DNA from: Chryseobacterium artocarpi
GTDB lineage: Bacteria; Bacteroidota; Bacteroidia; Flavobacteriales; Weeksellaceae
Assembly (NCBI RefSeq): GCF_001684975.1
Contig: NZ_MAYH01000012.1
Location: 496,001-560,000, forward strand
Direction: 5' to 3'
Length of the DNA: 64,000 bases
Shown here piece by piece: positions 18,346 to 28,109 of this stretch. Each line of letters begins with the position of its first letter. Within the stretch, counting starts at the first letter, position 1. The position numbers and the translations under genes were made by a program. The notes under the pieces were generated by a model. It searched no databases. It was given only the letters and a program-made list of their open reading frames with translations, and was not told the DNA's origin.

Positions 18346-19899
18346 ATGAAAAAGATAAAAATATATAGTTTAATGTTAATGGCAGGCTTGTTTTTTAGTG
18401 CCTGTACAAATGATTTGGAAACAGAGCCAAAGTTTGAGTTAACTTTGGAAGAGCTTTTAGCCAGAGATCCTAATGCTGTAGAAGGTCTTTTATCTAGAAT
18501 GTATTCTACATTTGCCTTATCAAGTGTAAGTGGTCCGAATGATTCAGATATTTCTGGTGCCAATGCAGGAGAATCACCTTTTATCAGAGGGCTTGTTAAT
18601 CTTAATGATTTTACAGCCGATGGTATGAAGAACCGTTGGGGAGATAATGGTCTTGATCAATTGACAACAACAACAGGCTGGAATTCAAATAATAAGTTTT
18701 TCAAATATGTGTATGATAGAATTTACTATACAATTCCTCAAACAACAAACTTAATTGTGATTTTGAAAACTAAAGTTGATGTTGCAAATGAGGAGCAGTA
18801 TATAAGTGAATTAAGATTTTTAAGAGCTTTATCTTATTATTATCTAATAGACTTCTTTGGTAAAGGACCGTTGGTGGATGATAATACATTTTCAACAACA
18901 ACACCGCTTCCAGAAGCTACAAGAGCAGAACTTTTTAATTTTGTTGAATCAGAATTGAAGGATATAGAAGGTAAAATTGCTCCATCTAATACGTATGGAA
19001 GAGCTAACCAAGCTGTAGTTCAGATGCTTCTGGCAAAGCTTTATTTAAATGCCGAAGTATATACGGGAACTGCAAGATATACAGATGCGGCTACCTATGC
19101 ATCTAAAGTAATTGCAAGTGGTAAGTATCAGCTAGAAGGTAACTTTGCGAAGAATTTTAGAGCAGATAATAATACTTCCAAAGAAATTATTTTTCCACTT
19201 ATTGCTGATGCTACTTCTTCTCAGAGTTATGGTAATACTACTTACATAGTAAACGGTAACTTAAACTCAACAACCATGAATCTTGCAACTTATGGAGCTA
19301 CGGAAGGATGGGGTGGTCATAGAGCAACAAAAGCATGGTATGGTCTTTTCGCTTCTAATGCTGCCAGCCTGGCTACTAGTAACGATGTCAGATCAAAACT
19401 ATTCTGGCTGACAGGTCATAATTATGAAATGAATGATTACAAAGAGTGGACAGATGGCTATCCTTCAATTAAATTTACTAATAAAAATACAGATGGATCG
19501 GGAAGTATAACTTCTTTTTCATCAACTGATTTTCCGTTATTTAGATTAGCAGATACCTATTTAATTTATGCAGAATGTGCTCTTAGAGGTGCTTCTACAG
19601 CTACTGTACCTCAGGCACTTAATTATGTTAATTTGATTCGTACAAGAGCCAATGCAGATGTGTTGACAAATATTTCGCTTCAAACAATTCTTGACGAACG
19701 TGGGCGTGAGCTTGGTTTGGAAGGAGTAAGAAGACAGGATCTTATAAGATACGGTAAATTTACTGGTGGATCTTATTTATGGCCATGGAAAGGAGGGTTA
19801 GTAAACGGAACTTCTATTTCTGATAATTATAAGGTATTCCCTGTTCCTATGTCAGCCTTACAGGCAAACCCGAATTTGACTCAAAATACTGGTTACTAA
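18346..19899 (+). CDS. SusD/RagB-like glycan-binding outer-membrane lipoprotein
   Basis: A 517-residue surface lipoprotein with lipobox FFSAC (Cys at residue 20), the lid partner of the SusC barrel. The SusD fold is visible in the helix-rich N-terminal half (LRFLRALSYYYLIDFFGKGP, the typical SusD segment) and the C-terminal motif FRLADTYLIYAECALRGAS followed by RTRANA and the ILDERGRELGLEGVRRQDL region that nearly all SusD proteins end with. It sits between the SusC and SusE-like genes. The neighbouring enzymes make maltodextrin the likely ligand; that is context, not read from the binding residues. Confidence 0.93.
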   Translation: MKKIKIYSLMLMAGLFFSACTNDLETEPKFELTLEELLARDPNAVEGLLSRMYSTFALSSVSGPNDSDISGANAGESPFIRGLVNLNDFTADGMKNRWGDNGLDQLTTTTGWNSNNKFFKYVYDRIYYTIPQTTNLIVILKTKVDVANEEQYISELRFLRALSYYYLIDFFGKGPLVDDNTFSTTTPLPEATRAELFNFVESELKDIEGKIAPSNTYGRANQAVVQMLLAKLYLNAEVYTGTARYTDAATYASKVIASGKYQLEGNFAKNFRADNNTSKEIIFPLIADATSSQSYGNTTYIVNGNLNSTTMNLATYGATEGWGGHRATKAWYGLFASNAASLATSNDVRSKLFWLTGHNYEMNDYKEWTDGYPSIKFTNKNTDGSGSITSFSSTDFPLFRLADTYLIYAECALRGASTATVPQALNYVNLIRTRANADVLTNISLQTILDERGRELGLEGVRRQDLIRYGKFTGGSYLWPWKGGLVNGTSISDNYKVFPVPMSALQANPNLTQNTGY

Positions 19900-19916
19900 T
19901 CTAATGTTTGAAAGAA

Positions 19917-20984
19917 ATGAAAAATATTTTTAAAATTATATTTTCATCACTACTATTGGCACTCGTTGTTTCATGTGAAGATGATGATAGAATCATGTTA
20001 AATGAAACGTCAGCTGCTACTTTAGCAGTTGATAATAATACTGTTATTCTGGATAATACAACACCTTTAGTTGATGCATTAAAGTTTAATTATACACTTC
20101 CAGTATATAATCCATCTGTTGTACCCTCATATTTTATTGAGTTTAGTATAAAAGGAAATAATTTTACGAAAACAGAAGTGTTAAGTGCTCCAAGCGATGT
20201 GAAAAGTGTTTCAATAACACATAAGGCATTGAATGATTTACTACTAAACTTAGGCGCAAAGCCAGGTGAAGCAACAAGCATAGATGTTAGATTTAAAAGT
20301 ATGTTCAATGGACAGACTAATTATTATTCTAATGTTTTAAATCTTACGATTACACCATTCGTAAGTTTGAAGAATCTTTATCTTGTGGGGGGAGCTACTG
20401 AATCCGGATGGGAAAATAATGCTCATAATGTACCATTATTTAGAGATCCTGTGAATGTAAATAAGTTCTATTATACTGGATATTTTGCTGCTGATGGCTT
20501 CAAAATGCTTGAAAAACTAGGAGAATGGCACCCACAATGGGGGCTTACGGCAGGTAATATAACAGTAAGTAACCTTGATGGTACTAATGAACCGGGAGCA
20601 TTTACTGTTCCAACTGCAGGATATTATACATTTGTAATCGATATTAATGCAAAAACGTATTCCCTTAATCCTTATAATGTCACGTCAGCTCCTTATACAA
20701 CTGTTGGTATTATTGGGTCATCAACACCTGGAGGATGGGATAATGATGAGGATATGACAGCTTCGGCTTTGAACCCTCATATCTGGAGAATTGAAAATAT
20801 TTCATTAACGCCAGGTGAAGCAAAATTCAGAGCTAATAATAATTGGGATGTAAATTGGGGTGGTGATACTCCTTTCTCAGGTACAGCATCAGTAGGTGGA
20901 AGTAATATTCCTGTAAATGAAGCTGGAAAATACGATGTATTCTTTAATGATCTAGACGGTAAATACGTATTCATTAAGAAATAA
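19917..20984 (+). CDS. SusE/SusF-like starch-binding lipoprotein
   Basis: A 355-residue lipoprotein starting at ATG 19917 (a TTG at 19908 would add three residues). The signal ends in LVVSC, so the mature protein is lipidated. An Ig-like N-terminal domain (about residues 30-145) is followed by two similar modules, one beginning LKNLYLVGGATESGWENN and the other TVGIIGSSTPGGWDND, each with Trp residues and a G-x-FK or AKFRANNNW strand as in the starch-binding modules of SusE and SusF. It probably binds starch at the cell surface beside SusC/D. A strong terminator follows before the GH97 gene. Confidence 0.85.
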   Translation: MKNIFKIIFSSLLLALVVSCEDDDRIMLNETSAATLAVDNNTVILDNTTPLVDALKFNYTLPVYNPSVVPSYFIEFSIKGNNFTKTEVLSAPSDVKSVSITHKALNDLLLNLGAKPGEATSIDVRFKSMFNGQTNYYSNVLNLTITPFVSLKNLYLVGGATESGWENNAHNVPLFRDPVNVNKFYYTGYFAADGFKMLEKLGEWHPQWGLTAGNITVSNLDGTNEPGAFTVPTAGYYTFVIDINAKTYSLNPYNVTSAPYTTVGIIGSSTPGGWDNDEDMTASALNPHIWRIENISLTPGEAKFRANNNWDVNWGGDTPFSGTASVGGSNIPVNEAGKYDVFFNDLDGKYVFIKK

Positions 20985-21001
20985 ATTTAATCCATATACT
21001 C

Positions 21002-21040
21002 AGAGACTGTTGCCTGAGAGCAGCAGTCTCTTTTATTTTT
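21002..21040 (+). terminator. Terminator between the SusE-like and GH97 genes
   Basis: AGAGACTGTTGC (21002-21013) pairs with GCAGCAGTCTCT (21020-21031) over 12 positions with one G-U and a CTGAGA loop, followed by TTTATTTTT. It lies inside the sus-like cluster and should lower GH97 expression relative to susCDE. Confidence 0.85.
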
Positions 21041-21059
21041 AAGTTAATAAATAGTCATT

Positions 21060-23216
21060 ATGAAGAAAATTACAGTTGGAGCCCTTTTGCTCTCAATGAT
21101 GTTTACAGGTGTGAAAGCACAATCTTTAAAATCGCCGGACGGTAAATTTGAAATGAATTTCCAGTTGAAAGACGGAGTTCCTTTCTATAACCTTAAATAC
21201 AACGGTGCGGTGGTTGTAGAAGATTCAAAATTAGGATTGAGATTATTTAAAGACACAGCCATAAAATTTGCTTCTGAAATTGCCAAACCAGAAGATGCAA
21301 AATACGATCTGAACAACGGTTTTGCAAAGGTAGATGAAAAAAGAGACTCCAAAAACGAGACTTGGCAGCCGGTTCTTGGAGAAAAGAAAAATTATATCAA
21401 TCACTACAATGAATTAGCAGTAACGCTGAATCAGGCTTCTACAGACAGAAGTATTGTTGTGAAATTCAGACTGTTCAATGACGGTCTTGGATTTAGATAT
21501 GAATTTCCACAACAAAAAAATCTTAATTATTTCGTAATCAGAGAAGAAGATTCTGAAATTGATTTCCCAACCGATATGAAGGCTTGGTGGATGGTAGCAG
21601 ATTATGACTCTCAGGAATATCAATATCAGGAAACAAAAGTTTCTGAAATTCCGGCAAAATGGGATAAAGCATATGACGCTAATGCCTCTCAGACCTTGGT
21701 GAAAAATGCAGTTCAGTCTCCATTAATGCTGAAAAAAGAAGGAAAAACTCCTTTATACATTAACGTTGCGGAAGCCGCAGTATTAGATTATCCAGCTTCA
21801 CACTTAGAAGTTGATGCTCAGAATTTCAAATTCAAAACGCACTTAACAGCTGACAGACAAGGAGCAAAAGGATACATTCAGACGCCATCTGTTACACCTT
21901 GGAGAACAATTATCGTAGCGCCAAAAGCAGAAGAGGTGATGGATTCTAAAATGATCTTCAACCTTAACGAGCCTACGAAATACAAGGATACATCTTACAT
22001 TCACCCTACAAAATACATGGGAGTTTGGTGGGAAATGATCATCGGAAAATCTCAATGGGCATATTCTACAGCTGAAAACGTTCATTTGGATAAGACAGAC
22101 TTTACAAAGCTTACTCCAAACGGAAAACATGCGGCGAACAACACTAAAGTAAAAGAATATATCGATTTCGCGGCAGAAAACGGATTCCAGGGATTATTGA
22201 TCGAAGGATGGAACGTAGGTTGGGAAGACTGGTTCGGTCATTCCAAAGAATATGTTTTTGACTTTATCACACCTTACCCGGATTTTGATATCAAAATGTT
22301 GAACGATTATGCTCATTCAAAAGGAATTAAGCTGATCATGCACCACGAAACTTCAGGTTCAGCAACGAACTATGAAAGATGGGCAGATAAAGCTTTCCAG
22401 ACAATGAATAAATATGGGTATGATGCTGTGAAAACGGGTTATGTAGGAGATATCATCCCAAGAGGGGAGCACCATTATTCTCAATGGACGATCAACCATT
22501 ACTATAGAATTGCGGAAAAAGCAAACGATTATAAAATCATGGTAAACTCTCACGAATCTGTACGTCCTACAGGAGAAAGCCGTACTTATCCGAACTATAT
22601 CTCGGCAGAAGCAGCTCGTGGAACAGAATATGAGGCATTCGGAGGAAACAAGCCTGATCACCAGACCGTACTTCCGTTTACAAGATGGATGGGAGGTTCT
22701 ATGGATTATACACCAGGAATTTTCCAGACAAAGCTAGACTATTATTTCCCTGGAGATCAACGTTTCGTAAAAACGACATTAGCAAAACAGTTAGCGTTAT
22801 ATGTGACGATGTACATGCCACTGCAGATGGCAGCAGACCTTCCTGAGAACTATAAGAAGCACATGGATGCTTTCCAGTTTATCAAAGATGTAGCAGCTGA
22901 TTGGGATGATACAAAAATCTTATCTGCAGAACCGGGAGATTATGTGATCACAGCCAGAAAAGCAAAAGGTACAGAAAATTGGTTTGTAGGAGGTATTACC
23001 GATGAAAACAAACGTGAATACACTGTAGACTTCTCATTCCTGGATAAAGGAAAGAAATATGAAGCAACGATCTATGAAGATGGAAAAGATGCAGATTATA
23101 TTGACAACCCTCAAAGCTATAATATCTACAAGAAAGAGATTACAAGCAAATCGAAAATTAATTTTAAAATGGTAAGAAGCGGTGGTTTTGCCATCTCTAT
23201 CAAACCGGTAAAATAA
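21060..23216 (+). CDS. GH97 alpha-glucosidase, SusB type
   Basis: A 718-residue glycoside hydrolase with a signal peptide (MKKITVGALLLSMMFTGVKA), an N-terminal beta-sandwich, a (beta/alpha)8 catalytic barrel (EGWNVGWEDWF onward) and a C-terminal sheet domain. Three glutamates stand where Bacteroides SusB has its catalytic and calcium-linked residues: E430 in HHETSG, E499 in NSHESVRPTG and E523 in RGTEYEAFGG. The spacing of 69 and 24 residues matches SusB (439, 508, 532), which predicts the inverting alpha-glucosidase subtype rather than the retaining alpha-galactosidase subtype. It should release glucose from maltodextrins in the periplasm. A 75-bp gap with a terminator separates it from the SusE-like gene. 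Confidence 0.95.
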   Translation: MKKITVGALLLSMMFTGVKAQSLKSPDGKFEMNFQLKDGVPFYNLKYNGAVVVEDSKLGLRLFKDTAIKFASEIAKPEDAKYDLNNGFAKVDEKRDSKNETWQPVLGEKKNYINHYNELAVTLNQASTDRSIVVKFRLFNDGLGFRYEFPQQKNLNYFVIREEDSEIDFPTDMKAWWMVADYDSQEYQYQETKVSEIPAKWDKAYDANASQTLVKNAVQSPLMLKKEGKTPLYINVAEAAVLDYPASHLEVDAQNFKFKTHLTADRQGAKGYIQTPSVTPWRTIIVAPKAEEVMDSKMIFNLNEPTKYKDTSYIHPTKYMGVWWEMIIGKSQWAYSTAENVHLDKTDFTKLTPNGKHAANNTKVKEYIDFAAENGFQGLLIEGWNVGWEDWFGHSKEYVFDFITPYPDFDIKMLNDYAHSKGIKLIMHHETSGSATNYERWADKAFQTMNKYGYDAVKTGYVGDIIPRGEHHYSQWTINHYYRIAEKANDYKIMVNSHESVRPTGESRTYPNYISAEAARGTEYEAFGGNKPDHQTVLPFTRWMGGSMDYTPGIFQTKLDYYFPGDQRFVKTTLAKQLALYVTMYMPLQMAADLPENYKKHMDAFQFIKDVAADWDDTKILSAEPGDYVITARKAKGTENWFVGGITDENKREYTVDFSFLDKGKKYEATIYEDGKDADYIDNPQSYNIYKKEITSKSKINFKMVRSGGFAISIKPVK

Positions 23217-23233
23217 ATATTTCTTAAATTTAT

Positions 23234-23267
23234 AATCCTTAAAGGCAAAACCTTTAAGGATTTTTTT
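23234..23267 (+). terminator. Rho-independent terminator after GH97
   Basis: AATCCTTAAAGG (23234-23245) and CCTTTAAGGATT (23251-23262) form a perfect 12-pair stem with a 5-nt loop, followed by a run of T. Confidence 0.9.
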
Positions 23268-23295
23268 ATTTATCAATATACTATTGTTCGTGTTA

Positions 23296-24282
23296 ATGGC
23301 TAAAATTTTTAATAAACAAAACGTTTTTCTCCTTCTTCTGATTGTAATGGTGCTCATGGGTAAACTCATTCCTTTTGAAAAATCCTATAATCATTATTTT
23401 AATCTTTCAGCCTTTATAGATTGGGGAATTGCTGCCATTTTTTTATTGTATGGGCTTAAGCTGAACCTTAAAGAAGTAATAAAAGATATTTCCAACTGGA
23501 AACTTCATGTGCTGATTCAATCCGGAACGTTTATTCTTTTTCCTTTGTTGGTGATGATCTTTTATCCTTTGGTGAAAGGAACCGGATATTATGATATATG
23601 GCTCTCCATATTTTTTCTGGCTGCTTTGCCTTCTACAGTTTCATCATCTGTAGTGATGGTATCTATTGCCAAAGGAAATGTAACTTCAGCTATTTTTAAT
23701 GCTTCCATTTCGGGACTGATAGGAATTGTCATGACACCACTTCTTATGAGCTTCTTTTTAACCTCAGAATCAGGATCCGGAGATCATGGCGAAGTATTAA
23801 AACAGCTTTTAATGAAAGTTCTATTACCCATAATCTTAGGAATTATATTGAATCCGGTTTTCAAAAAATGGGTAACAAAATATTCAAATATTATTGCGGA
23901 ATTTGATCGCCTTATTATTTTGCTGATCGTTTATGAGAGCTTTTCAACAGCGTTTATCGAAAATGTTTTTAGTTCGGTACCTCCGGCAATATTTTTAATT
24001 CTGGCTTTCAGTGTGGTATTCCTGTTTTTTGTGGTGTACAATATTCTTAAACGGATTTCCGGCAAAATGGGATTCAGTGCTCAGGATACTATTACAGTGA
24101 CTTTTTGTGGTTCAAAAAAATCATTGGTTCATGGAAGTCTTTTTCTGCTGGTGCTGAATATTCCTGAAGATCAGAAAGTCTTATTCTTACTTCCGGTAAT
24201 GGTATATCATAGTTTTCAATTGTTTTATGTAAGCTGGCTGGCAAGTAAAATAGCACAAAGAGCACCAAAAATTGAAGCGTAA
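23296..24282 (+). CDS. SBF-like (bile acid:sodium symporter family) membrane transporter
   Basis: A 328-residue inner-membrane protein with about ten hydrophobic segments. ATG 23296 is preferred over the TTG at 23284. The pattern resembles the SBF-like group related to yeast Rch1 and bacterial sodium/organic-acid symporters: AIFLLYGLKLNLKEV near residue 50, LPSTVSSSVVMVSIAKGNV near residue 115, and FCGSKKSLVHG near residue 275. The VxSSxxx and GSKKS loops are probably the cation-binding crossover region. The substrate is unknown. It lies between the two halves of the starch locus but nothing ties it to sugar use. It converges with the desaturase-type gene on a shared terminator. Confidence 0.85.
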   Translation: MAKIFNKQNVFLLLLIVMVLMGKLIPFEKSYNHYFNLSAFIDWGIAAIFLLYGLKLNLKEVIKDISNWKLHVLIQSGTFILFPLLVMIFYPLVKGTGYYDIWLSIFFLAALPSTVSSSVVMVSIAKGNVTSAIFNASISGLIGIVMTPLLMSFFLTSESGSGDHGEVLKQLLMKVLLPIILGIILNPVFKKWVTKYSNIIAEFDRLIILLIVYESFSTAFIENVFSSVPPAIFLILAFSVVFLFFVVYNILKRISGKMGFSAQDTITVTFCGSKKSLVHGSLFLLVLNIPEDQKVLFLLPVMVYHSFQLFYVSWLASKIAQRAPKIEA

Positions 24283-24290
24283 ATTCTCAA

Positions 24291-24340
24291 AATAAAAAAT
24301 AACCCAAGCCATTGTTTCTATAGCTTGGGTTACTTTTATT
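24291..24340. terminator. Bidirectional terminator between convergent genes
   Basis: TAACCCAAGC (24300-24309) pairs perfectly with GCTTGGGTTA (24323-24332). A T-rich tract follows on the plus strand, and A-rich sequence before it (24291-24299) gives T on the minus strand, so both flanking genes can end here. Confidence 0.85.
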
Positions 24341-24342
24341 CT

Positions 24343-25317
24343 TTAGTTGGGAGTGTATTCCGGTTCCGCAACTTCTGTTTGTTTAGGTTGTTCAGGACGT
24401 GGTTTGCTTTTTAATTTTTCATTGTACTCCTTTTGGAATTGCCTTACCGTTTTACCGGTACCATCATGTCTCCATCCGGGAGAATAGAAGAGGTATTTTA
24501 ATCGGTCTTTTAAAGAAAGCCCTGGCTGTCTGAGGTCTTTTCCAATCCTTCTCCATTCATAAAAAAGAGTTGTTGCAGGATCTTTAGATTTCATTTTAGG
24601 GTATATTCCGTACTTAACAGGAACTTCCGGGTCTTCTTTTTCAAAAGTTCCAAAAATTTTGTCCCAGATAATCAGCCCCATTCCCATATTGCGATCCAGA
24701 TATTTGATATTGCATGCGTGATGTACCCGATGATGCGATGGGGTAACAAGAATGTATTCCAGAAATCCCATACTCTTAATGGACTGGGTATGAACAAATG
24801 TTCCATAAATCTGAATCGATGAATAGGCTACCATGATATGTAGCGGATGGAACCCCATAAATGCAAGAGGTGAAAAGAACAGATATCGATATAAAGGCTG
24901 GAAAACAGGACTTCTGAAGCCGGTACTGATATTAAAATAGTCAGAATTATGATGGGTAATATGTACCGCCCAGAAAACACGGGAATGATGATCTACATAG
25001 TGATGTACATAATAGGCTAAGTCCTGGGCAAGAAATACCGCAATCCAATACCATATTCCGACTTCCCAGTCAAAAATACGATGATAATAAAAGAACATCA
25101 TGACGAACATAGAGAATCCCTTCATGATAATATCCAGGCTATAATTTAAAAGAGCGAAAAGTACATTGGTTGCCACATCTTTGGTTTCATACAGCTTTTC
25201 TTTATTGAAGTGGCTGTAAGCCATCTCGATGAAAATGATAGCTGCAAATAAAGGAATGGTCCAGGTATATACAATGTCCGGTCCGTCGCTTTCAAAGATT
25301 TTACTAAAATCAAACAT
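24343..25317 (-). CDS. Sterol desaturase / fatty acid hydroxylase family protein
   Basis: A 324-residue membrane-bound di-iron oxygenase. The histidine clusters of the family are all present: HHYVDHH, HITHH and HHRVHH, plus single His/Asn residues. About four N-terminal hydrophobic segments place the clusters on the cytoplasmic side. Family members hydroxylate or desaturate sterols, fatty acids, sphingolipids or carotenoids; in Flavobacteriia a lipid or carotenoid substrate is plausible but unproven. The C-terminal tail is Pro/Lys/Glu-rich and low complexity. No lipid or pigment genes lie beside it. Confidence 0.9.
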   Translation of the reverse strand: MFDFSKIFESDGPDIVYTWTIPLFAAIIFIEMAYSHFNKEKLYETKDVATNVLFALLNYSLDIIMKGFSMFVMMFFYYHRIFDWEVGIWYWIAVFLAQDLAYYVHHYVDHHSRVFWAVHITHHNSDYFNISTGFRSPVFQPLYRYLFFSPLAFMGFHPLHIMVAYSSIQIYGTFVHTQSIKSMGFLEYILVTPSHHRVHHACNIKYLDRNMGMGLIIWDKIFGTFEKEDPEVPVKYGIYPKMKSKDPATTLFYEWRRIGKDLRQPGLSLKDRLKYLFYSPGWRHDGTGKTVRQFQKEYNEKLKSKPRPEQPKQTEVAEPEYTPN

Positions 25318-25700
25318 TTTTTATGTAAAACTAAATATTTAATAAATTAAAAAGGTAGTTTTTTTGTTTAAAAATTGTTTCAATTAGTTAATTTAATGAA
25401 AAATTAATAAAAATTTAAGCTCAGGTCAGAAAATTTCATATAAAGTAACATTGATAAACAGATTTTTAGTTTGTTTTCGATATACTCTAAATAATCCTGT
25501 AATATGGATTAATAAAAGAAATTTCCTATAATTATTTTATAATAAGTCTACAAAAAATTCGTAATTTGCTGATAAGTTGTTCATAGTTAAATTGTTGTGT
25601 GTTTTAATGTAACTTGCTGGTTTTTAGAATAATGAGCAGTGTTCTTAATGACATTTCATGATGTGCGGCTTATTATTAAATTGAAGATCAAGACTAAGTT
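25318..25700. other. Intergenic region before the amylase operon
   Basis: This 383-bp AT-rich stretch lies between divergent genes. It contains a degenerate copy of the susC-side palindrome (25366-25383, 14 of 18 core bases) and no exact TAnnTTTG box; TAATTTGC near 25562 comes close. No open frame, hairpin terminator or RNA gene was recognised. Confidence 0.4.
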
Positions 25701-27563
25701 ATGAGAAAAATATATATGATTTTTGCACTTTCAGCTACTTCGATAGCTTTTTCACAAGCAAAAATAGTAGAAAAAGTGGAGCCCGCTTTCTGGTGGAAAG
25801 GAATGAAAAACCCTGAACTTCAGATTCTTGTTTACGGAAAAGGAGTTGCCAATAATGAAATTACTCTTTCGGACGGTATACAGATAAAAGACATTCAAAA
25901 GGTAGAAAATCCGAACTATGTTTTTATTACGGTCAATACCAACGAAATCAGCGTTCCGAAATTTCAAATCAATATTAAAAAAGGTAATAAAGCCCTTGGA
26001 TCTTATACTTATGAGCTGAAACAAAGAAATTCCGGCTCAGCAGATCGTGAGTCATTCACTTCAAAAGATGTGATGTATTTGATCATGCCGGATCGTTTTG
26101 CTAATGGTGATGAAAAGAATGATTCCACACCGGATCTTACCGAAAAAGCAGATCGTAATTTACCCAATGGAAGACATGGCGGAGATTTAAAAGGAATCAT
26201 CAATAACCTTGATTATATTCAAAACCTTGGAGCAACTTCTGTATGGTTAACGCCTGTAAATGAAGATAATGAAAAGGTGTATTCCTACCACGGTTATGCT
26301 CAGACAGACCTCTATAAAATAGATTCCCGATACGGCACCAACGAAGATTACAAAACCCTTTCTCAACAATTAAATAAAAGAAACATGAAACTGGTGATGG
26401 ACTATGTTACCAATCATTGGGGTGTTTCTCACTGGATGATCAAAGATTTACCTACAAAAGACTGGATCCACTGGTTCAAAGAAGGAGAAAACGGCTTCAC
26501 AAGATCGAATTATAAAACATCAACGCAATTTGATCCCAATGCTTCAGATATTGATAAAAAATTAGCGCTTGACGGATGGTTTGATAAAACAATGCCAGAT
26601 ATCAATCAGAAGAATCCATTGGTTTTAAAATATCTAACCCAAAATGCAATCTGGTGGATCGAATATGCCGAATTGGGAGGCTTCCGTGTGGATACGTACC
26701 CTTATAACGACAAAGAGGCAATGGCAAAATGGGCAAAGGCAATTACCGATGAGTATCCTAAATTTAATATCGTAGGAGAAACATGGTTATACACCGCAGG
26801 ACAGATTTCTGCCTGGCAGAAAAATTCCAAAACAGGAGAAGCAGCAGGATATAATTCAAACCTGCCGTCTGTGATGGATTTCATGCTCTTTGGAGATATG
26901 CCTAATGCTTTTAAAGAAAAACAGGATTGGAATAAAGGAATAATAAAGCTTTACGACTCTTTTAGCAGTGATTTCCTTTATCCTGATATCAATAACGTGA
27001 TGGTTTTCTTTGAAAATCATGATACCGAAAGATGGAATGAAATCTTCAATGCAGATCCCAACGCTTATAAAATGGGGCTGACTTTAATTTCAACCGTTCG
27101 GGGAATTCCTCAAATTTATTACGGTTCAGAAATAGGAATGCGTGGAGATAAACAAAAAGGAGGTGATGCAGATATCCGCAGGGATTTTCCCGGAGGCTGG
27201 AAATCTGATAAACAAAATGCTTTTAATCCATCCGAACAAACTCCGCAGCAAAAAGAATTTTTCCAATTTACCCAGAAATTATTGAACTGGAGAAAAGGAA
27301 AAGACGTAATTCATACCGGAAAAACGAAAAACTTTGTTCCTAAAGACGATGTTTTTACCTATTTCAGATATAATGACAAAGAAAGTGTAATGGTGATCAT
27401 CAACAATAATATAAAAGATCAAACACTGGATTTAAAATATTTTGAAGAATCTCTGAAAGGATTTACCAAAGGGAAGGAAGTTATTTCAGGAAAAGAATTA
27501 TCATTACAGAAAAATATAACAATTCCGGCAAAAACTCCGTTTATCATAGAACTTGAAAAATAA
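25701..27563 (+). CDS. GH13 alpha-amylase / neopullulanase-type (SusA-like)
   Basis: A 620-residue secreted or periplasmic enzyme with a signal peptide (MRKIYMIFALSATSIAFSQ) and an N-terminal beta domain (residues 20-115) of the cyclomaltodextrinase type. The GH13 barrel carries the nucleophile D331 (GFRVDTYPY), acid/base E360 (VGETW) and third acid D441 (FFENHDTER). A C-terminal beta domain ends the protein. The arrangement resembles cyclomaltodextrinases and neopullulanases such as Bacteroides SusA, which cut alpha-1,4 bonds in maltodextrins and pullulan. It is the first gene of a three-gene operon (8-bp gap to the next). Confidence 0.94.
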   Translation: MRKIYMIFALSATSIAFSQAKIVEKVEPAFWWKGMKNPELQILVYGKGVANNEITLSDGIQIKDIQKVENPNYVFITVNTNEISVPKFQINIKKGNKALGSYTYELKQRNSGSADRESFTSKDVMYLIMPDRFANGDEKNDSTPDLTEKADRNLPNGRHGGDLKGIINNLDYIQNLGATSVWLTPVNEDNEKVYSYHGYAQTDLYKIDSRYGTNEDYKTLSQQLNKRNMKLVMDYVTNHWGVSHWMIKDLPTKDWIHWFKEGENGFTRSNYKTSTQFDPNASDIDKKLALDGWFDKTMPDINQKNPLVLKYLTQNAIWWIEYAELGGFRVDTYPYNDKEAMAKWAKAITDEYPKFNIVGETWLYTAGQISAWQKNSKTGEAAGYNSNLPSVMDFMLFGDMPNAFKEKQDWNKGIIKLYDSFSSDFLYPDINNVMVFFENHDTERWNEIFNADPNAYKMGLTLISTVRGIPQIYYGSEIGMRGDKQKGGDADIRRDFPGGWKSDKQNAFNPSEQTPQQKEFFQFTQKLLNWRKGKDVIHTGKTKNFVPKDDVFTYFRYNDKESVMVIINNNIKDQTLDLKYFEESLKGFTKGKEVISGKELSLQKNITIPAKTPFIIELEK

Positions 27564-27571
27564 TATTACCT

Positions 27572-28093
27572 ATGAAAAAAACAATAACTGTTTATACATT
27601 CATCCTGTTTCTATTAGGGTTTTCAATAGTTTCAGCACAATCAAGCAAAACATTTGAAAAAGAGAAAACAGAAATCAGCACTATGCTTGACGGCTTCAAT
27701 GTAGCTGCTGCAAAAGCTGATTATAATACTTACTTCAACTATTTTGCGGATGAATCTACCTTCATCGGAACAGATGCTACTGAAATTTGGAATAAGAAAG
27801 AATTCATGATCTGGGCAAAACCACACTTTGACAAAAAGAAAACCTGGAATTTTACTGCTCTTAAAAGAAATATCCATTTCAGTAAAGACGGGAAGCTGGC
27901 GTGGTTTGATGAATTATTAGATACTCAGATGAAAATATGCAGAGGTTCAGGTGTTGTAGAAAAAATTAATGGCAGCTGGAAAGTAAAACAATATGTTCTT
28001 TCTATGACTGTTCCTAATGATGTTGTAGATAAAGTAGTCGCTGAAAAAACAGCGCTGGAAGATGTTTTGATCCAACAGTTTAAAACAAAATAA
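27572..28093 (+). CDS. Secreted NTF2-like (SnoaL-type) protein
   Basis: A 173-residue protein with a signal peptide ending VSA-Q and an NTF2-like cone: an N-terminal helix pair (EISTMLDGFNVAAAKADYNTYF), then FADESTFIGTDATEIWNKKEF, the segment common in ketosteroid-isomerase-like proteins, and a long C-terminal sheet. It lies 8 bp after the amylase and 16 bp before the sugar transporter, so it is part of that operon. Its role there is unknown; ligand binding or a small hydrolytic role in the periplasm is only a guess. Confidence 0.8.
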   Translation: MKKTITVYTFILFLLGFSIVSAQSSKTFEKEKTEISTMLDGFNVAAAKADYNTYFNYFADESTFIGTDATEIWNKKEFMIWAKPHFDKKKTWNFTALKRNIHFSKDGKLAWFDELLDTQMKICRGSGVVEKINGSWKVKQYVLSMTVPNDVVDKVVAEKTALEDVLIQQFKTK

Positions 28094-28109
28094 TATCCTA
28101 AAGACAGCA

